NCBI GenBank assembly: GCA_026015225.1
Contig: JAOZGV010000005.1
Coordinates: forward strand, 1-7,375
DNA: 7,375 nt
From: Candidatus Bathyarchaeota archaeon
GTDB taxonomy: Archaea > Thermoproteota > Bathyarchaeia > 40CM-2-53-6 > RBG-13-38-9
Reading direction: 5' to 3'
This document shows, piece by piece, positions 1 to 5,797 of the stretch. Below the pieces are notes generated by a model, which saw only the letters and a list, made by a program, of their open reading frames with translations, searched no databases and was not told where the DNA came from. The first letter of the stretch is position 1; every line of letters begins with the position of its first letter. Made by a program: the position numbers and the translations under genes.

Positions 1-789
1 GGAATGATCCCAACAAAAAACGATACACCTTACGTTCCTATAACACCTGATGAGATTGCTGAAGACACTCATAAAGTATATGAACTAGGCGTTTCTGTGG
101 TTCACGTTCATGCTAGAGATGAGCAGGGCAAACCTACGTATAAAAAAGAAGTTTATAGAAAAATTATTTCCAAAATAAGGAAGAAATGCCCGGATATAAT
201 AATATGTGCTTCAACAAGCGGTAGAATACACCCTCAAGTTGAGCATCGTGGGGAAGTGCTTGATTTAAATCCAGAGATGGCAAGCTTAACTGTGGGTTCC
301 TTAAATTTCCCAAAATATGCGAGTGTAAATTCGCTTGAAACGATAATGACTTTAGCATCAATGATGAAAGAAAAGGAAATTCTCCCGGAGCTTGAAATCT
401 TCGAATCTGGATTCATAAATACAGCTAAATATTTAGCTAAGAAAAAGTTTCTGAATCCTCCTTTACATTTCACTCTGTTGTTGGGGTCTTTGGGAAGCAT
501 GCCTGCAGATTTAAGGGACCTAGCATACCTGGTTGATTCACTCCCTCCTGGTAGTACATGGTCTGCTACTGGGATTGGGAGGTTTCAAACTCAGATAAAT
601 GTGGCCGCTATATTGATGGGTGGCCATATAAGAGTTGGAATAGAAGATAGTATATATTATCACTATCCTAAAAGGGACCTGGCCACAAATGAAAAATTGG
701 TAAAGAGGATAGTTAATATCGCAGAAATTTTAGGAAGAGATATAGCAAATCCAGATGAGGCAAGAGAAATTTTAGGTCTCAAAAAATGA
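1..789 (+). CDS. Beta-keto acid cleavage enzyme (BKACE / DUF849 family), 5'-partial
   Basis: Family role: BKACE enzymes are metal-dependent TIM-barrel proteins that condense a beta-keto acid with acetyl-CoA to give acetoacetate and a CoA ester; the founding member is 3-keto-5-aminohexanoate cleavage enzyme of lysine fermentation. Seen, numbering from the Met codon at base 4: the substrate-side start (M-I-P-T-K, then VPITPDEIAED, 11-21), the metal-binding H-x-H in VVHVHARD (H34, H36), the S-T-S-G loop (70-73), EMASLTVGS (91-99), and VGIEDS with the expected third metal ligand E214. The reading frame is open to base 1 (GGA, Gly) and family members carry a beta-strand ending in 'TG/NG' just before M-x-P-T-K. 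I therefore read the Met at base 4 as internal, with the true start 5' of the window. The gene overlaps the next by 4 bases. The acyl substrate cannot be told from the sequence. Family assignment is firm. Confidence 0.9.
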   Translation, partial: GMIPTKNDTPYVPITPDEIAEDTHKVYELGVSVVHVHARDEQGKPTYKKEVYRKIISKIRKKCPDIIICASTSGRIHPQVEHRGEVLDLNPEMASLTVGSLNFPKYASVNSLETIMTLASMMKEKEILPELEIFESGFINTAKYLAKKKFLNPPLHFTLLLGSLGSMPADLRDLAYLVDSLPPGSTWSATGIGRFQTQINVAAILMGGHIRVGIEDSIYYHYPKRDLATNEKLVKRIVNIAEILGRDIANPDEAREILGLKK

Positions 790-1823
790 AGGCGAAATCT
801 AAAAATGCCACACCCTTTCAATTAGGGATTTCAAAGGAGCGACTAATTGAGGATCTGAGAAAAATAGGTATGAAAGAAGGAGATACCATAGCCGTTTCTC
901 TCTCTTTTAAAAGTATAGGCTATGTAAGAGGAGGACCTAATGCTTTCATAGATGCCTTATTGGAAGCGATTGGTCCTGATGGCACGATAATGATGAATAC
1001 ATATACCCGAACGTTTCATCCTTCAAAAATCGCGACTAGAAAAATAGATTATATTTTTGACTATAAAAAAACACCAGCAGTAACTGGCATAATTCCTGAA
1101 ACATTAAGGAATAGAAAAGATTCAATCAGAAGCCGCCATCCAACATGCTCCGTTGTTGCGATTGGTAAGCTAGCAAAATATCTGACAAAAGACCATGAAG
1201 AAAATTCTTCACCATATATGCCTTATTCGAAACTTGCAAAGGTGAATGGAAAAGTATTATGTATTGGAATAGACGATAATGCTGTTGCCATACGTCATGA
1301 AGCCCAGTATCTGGCCGGACTATTTAATATAGTTCCTTTTAAAGAGGCCGTTAAGTTCATGGATAGGAATGGAATAGTCAGAATCTTTACTTGGAACACT
1401 AGACAATGCGTTGATAGGCTGCCAGAATTTCTGCCAATCTTAAGAACGATGGGGTTTGTTAAAGACGCTAGGATCGGGATGGCAAACTCAATTCTATTTC
1501 CAGCAAAAGAATTTTTAGAAATCATTAGTAAAATGCTAAAAAAAGATCCTACTTTAAATTTATGCAATTCTTTTTTTTGTGTTTGGTGTCGTGAATTAGA
1601 GAGAAAATTGAATCTTTATACTAAGGTTGAAAAGAAGAAAATTTTCCAAAAAAATTCTTTTGTAATAAATCTAATAACTCTAGTTAATTGGTTCCGTTTA
1701 AGAAATTATGTAGTCGATGATATGTTATTAGGAACTAGTGGAACAATTTTAAAAGCTTATGAGATAATTCCTGAACCGTTAAGATTGAAAGTAAAAAATC
1801 TAATTCAAAAGATCGCGCTTTAG
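786..1823 (+). CDS. AAC(3)-family CoA-dependent N-acyltransferase with C-terminal extension
   Basis: Homologue of the aminoglycoside 3-N-acetyltransferase family (Antibiotic_NAT), which moves an acetyl group from acetyl-CoA to an amine. Seen: the N-terminal core with LRKIGMKEGDTIAV (24-37), the loop SFKSIGYVRGGP (40-51), AIGPDGTIMMNTYT (61-74), SRHPTCSVVAIG (116-127, conserved H118), and the stretch DDNAVAIRHEAQYLAG (163-178, H171/E172). The usual H-S-S at the CoA loop reads S-L-S here (38-40). At 345 residues it is longer than typical members (about 260-290); the surplus is a basic C-terminal part from about 270. A Cys group C260-x4-C265-x2-C268 precedes it. Its ATG shares ATGA with the stop of the BKACE gene, so translation is probably coupled. 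Many archaeal and bacterial members act on sugar amines or other metabolites, so drug resistance should not be inferred. The substrate is unknown. Confidence 0.85.
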   Translation: MKAKSKNATPFQLGISKERLIEDLRKIGMKEGDTIAVSLSFKSIGYVRGGPNAFIDALLEAIGPDGTIMMNTYTRTFHPSKIATRKIDYIFDYKKTPAVTGIIPETLRNRKDSIRSRHPTCSVVAIGKLAKYLTKDHEENSSPYMPYSKLAKVNGKVLCIGIDDNAVAIRHEAQYLAGLFNIVPFKEAVKFMDRNGIVRIFTWNTRQCVDRLPEFLPILRTMGFVKDARIGMANSILFPAKEFLEIISKMLKKDPTLNLCNSFFCVWCRELERKLNLYTKVEKKKIFQKNSFVINLITLVNWFRLRNYVVDDMLLGTSGTILKAYEIIPEPLRLKVKNLIQKIAL

Positions 1824-1902
1824 TATCCTTGGCTTCTAGAACGATTGATTTTTCAATAATTGGTCTCAAGATACCCAATCAATTTAAGTGTACCAACGCA
1901 TG

Positions 1903-1912
1903 TTTAAATATT
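1903..1912 (+). promoter_or_regulatory. Possible TATA box for the NrdD-like gene
   Basis: TTTAAATATT lies in the 161-bp gap after the acyltransferase gene, about 78 bp before the ATG at 1985. It would place transcription start near 1933, leaving a leader of about 50 nt. A second AT-rich candidate (CTTAATAAAAT, about 1930-1940) would give a leader near 24 nt. The gap has no other clear structure. Which box is used cannot be decided from one sequence. Confidence 0.35.
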
Positions 1913-1974
1913 ATTTATGTAAAAGAATTCTTAATAAAATTATTTCTCAAACCAATTTTCTCATTCTTGGCAAA

Positions 1975-1979
1975 GTGAT
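1975..1979 (+). promoter_or_regulatory. Shine-Dalgarno-like GTGAT before the NrdD-like gene
   Basis: GTGAT ends 5 nt before the ATG at 1985 and matches the archaeal anti-SD end of 16S rRNA (AUCAC). An in-frame TGA at 1976-1978 overlaps it, so the reading frame cannot start further upstream; this supports 1985 as the true start. Confidence 0.45.
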
Positions 1980-1984
1980 ACTTT

Positions 1985-4252
1985 ATGGCTTACTCAATCG
2001 ATAAGGCAAGTTCAGATGTTTTTAACTCTGTCTCATCAAAAATCCGTTTGCAAATTATCAGGATACTGAACTCAAGGGGACCTATGCCCTATACAGAAAT
2101 TATGTTTTCATTAAAGTTAGATCCTGTTAGAGATGCTGGAAAATTTGTATATCATTTAAAGAATTTGATGGAGTCAGGTTTAATAACTGTAGATAAAGAA
2201 AGGAAAAAATATGCTATTGCGGATCTAGGCAAGTTAGTAATTGGATATGCTAAAGATTTAGAGGAATATGTTGCTGTAAAAAAAGGCAAATTATTCGTTA
2301 GAACATCTAGATTTTCTATAGAGGAATTCGATAAGGATAAGATTGCAAATTCGCTCATTACTGAAGCAAAAATTCCATTTGAGATTGCCCAAGATATCGC
2401 AATAGAAGCAAAGGATCGTCTCATTCAATTGAAGACAACTTATCTGACCGCTCCGTTGATAAGAGAATTTGTTAATGCGATTTTAATTGAGAGAGGACTA
2501 AACGAATATAGGCATAAGCTAACTAGACTAGGCATGCCTGTATATGATGTCTCTCAACTTTTCAAACCTTCAGGAGAGATGGCATTGAATGCGGAAAATA
2601 TCTTTTATTCTTCAGGATCGAAGGTTTTGGAAGAATACGCTCTTCTCACGTCTCTTCAAAGGGATGTAGCTGACGCTCATCTATCAGGGTCTATTCACAT
2701 ATCCGATCTAACGTTCTGGCCATTGGAACCTAAAGAAATTCAACACGATATTAGGTTTTTCTTCCAAAATGATGCGTTCGGACTTAAGAATCCAAAAACG
2801 ATCAATGATGCGCTTGAGATCATTAAGATGGCATATGATGCAGTAAAGATGGAAGTATCAAAAAATCAAGGTATAGACATGTTTAATGTGTTTTTAGCAC
2901 CTTTTATAAATTCCATTGAGAGAGACAGAATAAAGGAAGCATTAAATTTATTTTTCGTTTCTCTATACCATAATGGACTTTTAAGTCCCAAAAAACAAAG
3001 TTTATCATTATGCCTTGAATTGGGAGTCCCTGAAATATTGAAGAGTGTAGACGCTATTGGGCCTAATGGAAAAGTATCAGGTTTATATGGCGATTATGAG
3101 GATGAGACAAATTTAATCTTTGAAATTATTATGGAAGTGTTTTCTGAATTAACATTATCAACACCACTTCTCAATCCCCATCTTATAATAAAATTAAGAA
3201 AGAACAAGTTTGATAATAGCCAATATAGAAAAGAATTGATGAAAGCATTTGGCTTTACAGGGAAGACATGTTTACCGTATTTTGCATATCTTAAGGACGG
3301 AGAAGAGGAAAACTATACCGTATCTGGATCGAGATTGAGCAACGATTGGACAAAGGAATGGGAATCTGATTGTATAAGAACAGGAAATATGGCAACAATC
3401 ACTATCAATCTACCGAGAATTGTCTATGAGGCTAAGGAAAACGATGAAAAATTTTTCAAATTATTGGATACTTCTGTATTAATGGTCAGAAATGCATTTC
3501 TTGAGAAAAAGAAGATAATACAGAAAAGGTTTACACAAAATCTCTTTACCTATCTATCTGGTTCAACATCTGGACAGCAATATTATAATGTAGATAATAC
3601 AACTTATGCTCTTAGTTTTGTAGGACTCAATGAGGCCGTTAATGCATTTACAGGATTCAACGTTCATAAGGGAGATGGCATGAAATTTGGTTTAGAAGTA
3701 GTACAAAGATTATCTGATTACGCAAGACAATTTACTGAAGAATCAGAATTAAGATTTGTAATCGCTCAGCACCCTCAGGAAATCGCATCGACAAGACTTG
3801 CTGAGCTGGATATTGAGAATTATGGAATTACTAAAACAAAGATATCCGGCAGCAAAGGGAGCCCATTCTATAGAGATTTGCCAACAGTTCCTTTAAATTC
3901 TAGGATCCCTCTTGTCAAAAGACTTGAAGTAGAGAGTGAATTCCAAGAATTGCTAACTGGAGGTCACCTTGCGTTGATATGCTTGAAGAACCAAGAGTAT
4001 AATTCGAGAATTATTAATAAACTGATAAAGAGAATTACGGATAAAGGCGTTAGGTTCTTCGCATTCAGTTCGGATTATTCATACTGTAAAAATTGTGGAA
4101 GAACATCTCCAAAATTTCTATCAAAGTGTCCATTATGTAATTCAAACTTCCTTAAACATTTTAGTCGTTCTTCTTCGATTTTTAAACCTCTGAGTTTATG
4201 GAGTAAAGCAAAAAGAAGAGTTTTGGAAAAGAGAATTCATTACTCGCCATAA
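1985..4252 (+). CDS. Winged-HTH + ATP-cone + NrdD-like protein; class III ribonucleoside-triphosphate reductase homologue lacking the glycyl radical site
   Basis: Domains in order: an ArsR-like winged helix-turn-helix (about 10-90; SKIRLQIIRIL at 18-28, KFVYHLKNLMESGLITV at 53-69); an ATP-cone (about 103-185, FDKDKIANSL at 115-124, LIREFVNAIL at 158-167), the domain by which ATP/dATP tune reductases; the ten-stranded NrdD barrel (about 186-700, with DAHLSG 230-235, QGIDMFNVFLAP 295-306, YGDYEDE 368-374, the finger loop TINLPR 473-478, ASTRLAELD 601-609); and a zinc site C701/C704/C715/C718. Active NrdD then has an R-V-T/C-G-Y motif carrying the radical glycine. Here the aligned stretch is R-S-S-S-I-F (728-733), so Ser731 sits at the glycine. 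The G-C-R-type motif of the thiyl-radical cysteine is S-G-S-R (447-450), and the Cys before the H-D-x-R-F-F segment is Glu251. The remaining barrel cysteines (C343, C429, C463, C666) are not at those positions. No activase gene (nrdG) is present in the window. Probably not a reductase; a nucleotide-responsive DNA-binding regulator is my inference. Homology is firm, function is not. Confidence 0.88.
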   Translation: MAYSIDKASSDVFNSVSSKIRLQIIRILNSRGPMPYTEIMFSLKLDPVRDAGKFVYHLKNLMESGLITVDKERKKYAIADLGKLVIGYAKDLEEYVAVKKGKLFVRTSRFSIEEFDKDKIANSLITEAKIPFEIAQDIAIEAKDRLIQLKTTYLTAPLIREFVNAILIERGLNEYRHKLTRLGMPVYDVSQLFKPSGEMALNAENIFYSSGSKVLEEYALLTSLQRDVADAHLSGSIHISDLTFWPLEPKEIQHDIRFFFQNDAFGLKNPKTINDALEIIKMAYDAVKMEVSKNQGIDMFNVFLAPFINSIERDRIKEALNLFFVSLYHNGLLSPKKQSLSLCLELGVPEILKSVDAIGPNGKVSGLYGDYEDETNLIFEIIMEVFSELTLSTPLLNPHLIIKLRKNKFDNSQYRKELMKAFGFTGKTCLPYFAYLKDGEEENYTVSGSRLSNDWTKEWESDCIRTGNMATITINLPRIVYEAKENDEKFFKLLDTSVLMVRNAFLEKKKIIQKRFTQNLFTYLSGSTSGQQYYNVDNTTYALSFVGLNEAVNAFTGFNVHKGDGMKFGLEVVQRLSDYARQFTEESELRFVIAQHPQEIASTRLAELDIENYGITKTKISGSKGSPFYRDLPTVPLNSRIPLVKRLEVESEFQELLTGGHLALICLKNQEYNSRIINKLIKRITDKGVRFFAFSSDYSYCKNCGRTSPKFLSKCPLCNSNFLKHFSRSSSIFKPLSLWSKAKRRVLEKRIHYSP

Positions 4253-4267
4253 TTGTCTGAACTTAGA

Positions 4268-5188
4268 TTATTTTATGCCTCCTAGGATCAATGAAAGTAA
4301 TGACATTCGAACTAGTAAACCATAAAATGCTTGTTTGAAATATCTTGCATGATGTGTATCGTCGACATCAAAAGTAATTTCATCAACTCTGGGCAGAGGA
4401 TGCATAACAATGGTTTTCCTTTTAACAAACTTTAAATCATCTCGAGAAAGTCGATATGACCCTTTCACTAATTCATAATCTTTCAAATCTGGAAATCTTT
4501 CTTTTTGTATTCTCGTCATATAGATAACATCTAATTTAGGAAGTACTTTTTTTAAGTCAGTCTCTTGGAAGACCTCAATTTTTCCATTTATTTCTTCAAG
4601 GACTTCTTTTCTCATTTTTAAGAGATCAGGAGAAATTAAGTACAGTTTTACATCAAATAGCGATAATGCATATGCTAACGAATGAACAGTTCTTCCATAT
4701 CTCAAATCTCCAATAAGTGCTATTGTCAATCTATCAATTTTCCCCATCTCTCTTTTTATGGTATAAAGATCTAATAGTGCCTGGGTAGGATGTTCTTCTG
4801 CGCCTGATCCGGCGTTGATAATAGGTATGTTTACATACTCACTAGCGAGTCTTGCCGCGCCTTCTAATGGATGTCTCAAAATAATTAGGTTAGCGTAATT
4901 TTCTACGACTCTTACTGTATCGACTAAATTCTCACCTTTTTCTACTGAAGTTAGCTTTGGTTCAGCAAAACCAATGTAATTTCCACCTAATCTAAGCATA
5001 GCAGATTCAAAACTTATTCTTGTTCTAGTGCTTGGTTCGAAGAACAAAGTAGCCATAATTTTTCCTTTTAGAATATCTGACCCCTCTCTTGACAAAGGTT
5101 CCATTAAATCTGAGACTGACATTATGCGTTCAAGTTCAGCTTTTGAAAAATCCTTGATTGAGACAATATCCCTCCCATCAAAGTTCAT
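4268..5188 (-). CDS. pyrB: Aspartate carbamoyltransferase catalytic subunit
   Basis: Catalyses carbamoyl phosphate + L-aspartate to N-carbamoyl-L-aspartate, the committed step of cytosolic pyrimidine synthesis. All family signatures are visible: FFEPSTRTRISFESA (49-63, carbamoyl-phosphate loop S53-T-R-T-R57), SVEKGE with K84 (80s loop donated to the neighbouring subunit), R105-H106-P107, EHPTQALLD (132-140, H133/Q136), GDLRYGRTVHS (160-170), TRIQKERF (225-232, aspartate-binding R226) and MHPLPRVDEI (262-271). Its 306 residues match the family (about 300-310). The start at 5188 gives the standard N-terminus and fits a TATA box about 27 bp upstream, so the mRNA may be leaderless. It runs divergently from pyrI and convergently with the NrdD-like gene (15 bp between stops). 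It probably assembles with PyrI into the allosteric holoenzyme. No missing catalytic residue was found. Confidence 0.98.
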   Translation of the reverse strand: MNFDGRDIVSIKDFSKAELERIMSVSDLMEPLSREGSDILKGKIMATLFFEPSTRTRISFESAMLRLGGNYIGFAEPKLTSVEKGENLVDTVRVVENYANLIILRHPLEGAARLASEYVNIPIINAGSGAEEHPTQALLDLYTIKREMGKIDRLTIALIGDLRYGRTVHSLAYALSLFDVKLYLISPDLLKMRKEVLEEINGKIEVFQETDLKKVLPKLDVIYMTRIQKERFPDLKDYELVKGSYRLSRDDLKFVKRKTIVMHPLPRVDEITFDVDDTHHARYFKQAFYGLLVRMSLLSLILGGIK

Positions 5189-5211
5189 TTAAACGGAATC
5201 CCCTAAATTCT

Positions 5212-5219
5212 TATTAAAA
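5212..5219 (-). promoter_or_regulatory. TATA box for pyrB (leaderless-type spacing)
   Basis: On the minus strand this reads TTTTAATA, centred about 27 bp before the first base of the pyrB ATG, the spacing of archaeal leaderless promoters. No convincing Shine-Dalgarno site precedes the ATG. A second minus-strand box, TTTTATAG at 5233-5240, would give a leader of about 22 nt. Confidence 0.5.
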
Positions 5220-5220
5220 T

Positions 5221-5253
5221 TCTGAAAAGCTACTATAAAAAAATTTTTTCAGA
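5221..5253. repeat. 8-bp inverted repeat in the pyrB-pyrI control region
   Basis: TCTGAAAA (5221-5228) and its exact reverse complement TTTTCAGA (5246-5253) are separated by 17 bp. The repeat is centred at 5237, on the TATA-like TATAAAA (5234-5240), and sits between the proposed pyrB and pyrI promoter boxes. That position would suit an operator acting on both genes. An AT-rich region can produce such a repeat by chance, so the role is inference. Confidence 0.4.
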
Positions 5254-5258
5254 TTAAA

Positions 5259-5270
5259 GAAACTTTTAAA
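5259..5270 (+). promoter_or_regulatory. BRE/TATA promoter for pyrI
   Basis: GAAAC (5259-5263, BRE-like) directly followed by TTTTAAA (5264-5270) is a good match to an archaeal core promoter. It predicts transcription start near 5292 and a leader of about 40 nt before the ATG at 5335. TCTTAAATTT at 5281-5290 is a weaker alternative that would put the start closer to the gene. Confidence 0.5.
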
Positions 5271-5309
5271 GACGGAACATTCTTAAATTTTTGCAGAGTT
5301 AGTAATATG

Positions 5310-5331
5310 CACGTGAATTCACTTGTCAAGT
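5310..5331. repeat. Cluster of three overlapping palindromes in the pyrI leader
   Basis: CACGTG (5310-5315), GTGAATTCAC (5313-5322, a perfect 10-bp palindrome) and ACTTGTCAAGT (5321-5331, 5-bp arms around one central base) overlap end to end and finish 3 bp before the pyrI ATG at 5335. They could be a protein-binding site or short alternative RNA hairpins over the start region. The function is not known. Confidence 0.45.
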
Positions 5332-5334
5332 AAA

Positions 5335-5790
5335 ATGGAACTACACGTAAAGAAAATTAAAAATGGGACAGTAATAGACCACATCAATCAAGGCTACTCG
5401 CTTGATGTTCTTAGCATCCTGAATATAACTGGAAAAGAAAAACATGTTGTATCTGTTGCCATGAATGTTCCTAGTAAAGACATTGGAAGGAAAGATATTG
5501 TCAAAATTGAGGACTGGGAACTTAAACCTAGAGATGTAGACAAGATCGCTTTAATAGCTCCTCATGCCACAATAAACATAATTCGCAACTATAATGTAGT
5601 GGATAAGAAAAAGGTCAATCTCCCAAAAATTCTCAAAGGCACAATCAAGTGTAACAATCCCTCTTGCATATCAAATTCGAGAGAGCCGATTGAATCAATG
5701 TTTCATGTTAAGGATGATATATCTTTGAGCATCCGCTGTCATTTTTGTGGAAGAATAATGGAAAAGGACGATGTTCTCAATCAATTCTAA
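5335..5790 (+). CDS. pyrI: Aspartate carbamoyltransferase regulatory subunit
   Basis: Non-catalytic chain that binds nucleotide effectors (CTP, ATP) and holds PyrB trimers together in the allosteric holoenzyme. Seen: the nucleotide-binding N-domain opening with VKKIKNGTVIDHI (5-17), the family's most conserved stretch; NVPSKDIGRKDIVKIE (44-59); LIAPHATINIIRN (73-85); and the zinc domain with C106-x4-C111 and C135-x2-C138, which contacts the catalytic chain. I start at ATG 5335 (151 residues) because family members begin only a few residues before V-K-K-I-x-N-G. The frame also allows a TTG at 5323, which would add four residues (M-S-S-K) without a ribosome site. The gene is divergent from pyrB instead of following it as in common pyrBI operons. 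It ends 7 bp from the stop of the convergent dehydrogenase gene. Confidence 0.96.
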   Translation: MELHVKKIKNGTVIDHINQGYSLDVLSILNITGKEKHVVSVAMNVPSKDIGRKDIVKIEDWELKPRDVDKIALIAPHATINIIRNYNVVDKKKVNLPKILKGTIKCNNPSCISNSREPIESMFHVKDDISLSIRCHFCGRIMEKDDVLNQF

Positions 5791-5797
5791 AAGTGCA

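Noticed and set aside
164..500. Two minus-strand open frames (65 and 88 codons) inside the BKACE gene
   Set aside because: They lie wholly antisense to a gene with clear family motifs and show no recognisable domain of their own.
1295..1567. 90-codon minus-strand open frame inside the acyltransferase gene
   Set aside because: It is antisense to conserved coding sequence and its translation resembles no family.
786..1823. Antibiotic (aminoglycoside) resistance gene
   Set aside because: Only family-level similarity; the altered H-S-S loop, the extra tail and coupling to BKACE suggest a metabolic acyltransferase.
1844..1883. ATTGATT / AATCAAT inverted repeat after the acyltransferase gene
   Set aside because: Only 7 bp with a 26-bp spacer in AT-rich DNA and no T-tract; too weak to call a terminator or operator.
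2152..2424. 90-codon minus-strand open frame inside the NrdD-like gene
   Set aside because: It is antisense to the HTH/ATP-cone coding region with no supporting signal.
1985..4252. Calling the NrdD-like gene a functional anaerobic ribonucleotide reductase, or a decaying pseudogene
   Set aside because: The radical glycine and catalytic cysteines appear absent, which speaks against activity; the long intact frame and preserved zinc site and ATP-cone speak against decay.
5323..5334. TTG at 5323 as the start of pyrI
   Set aside because: ATG at 5335 gives the normal family N-terminus; the TTG adds four residues with no ribosome site.
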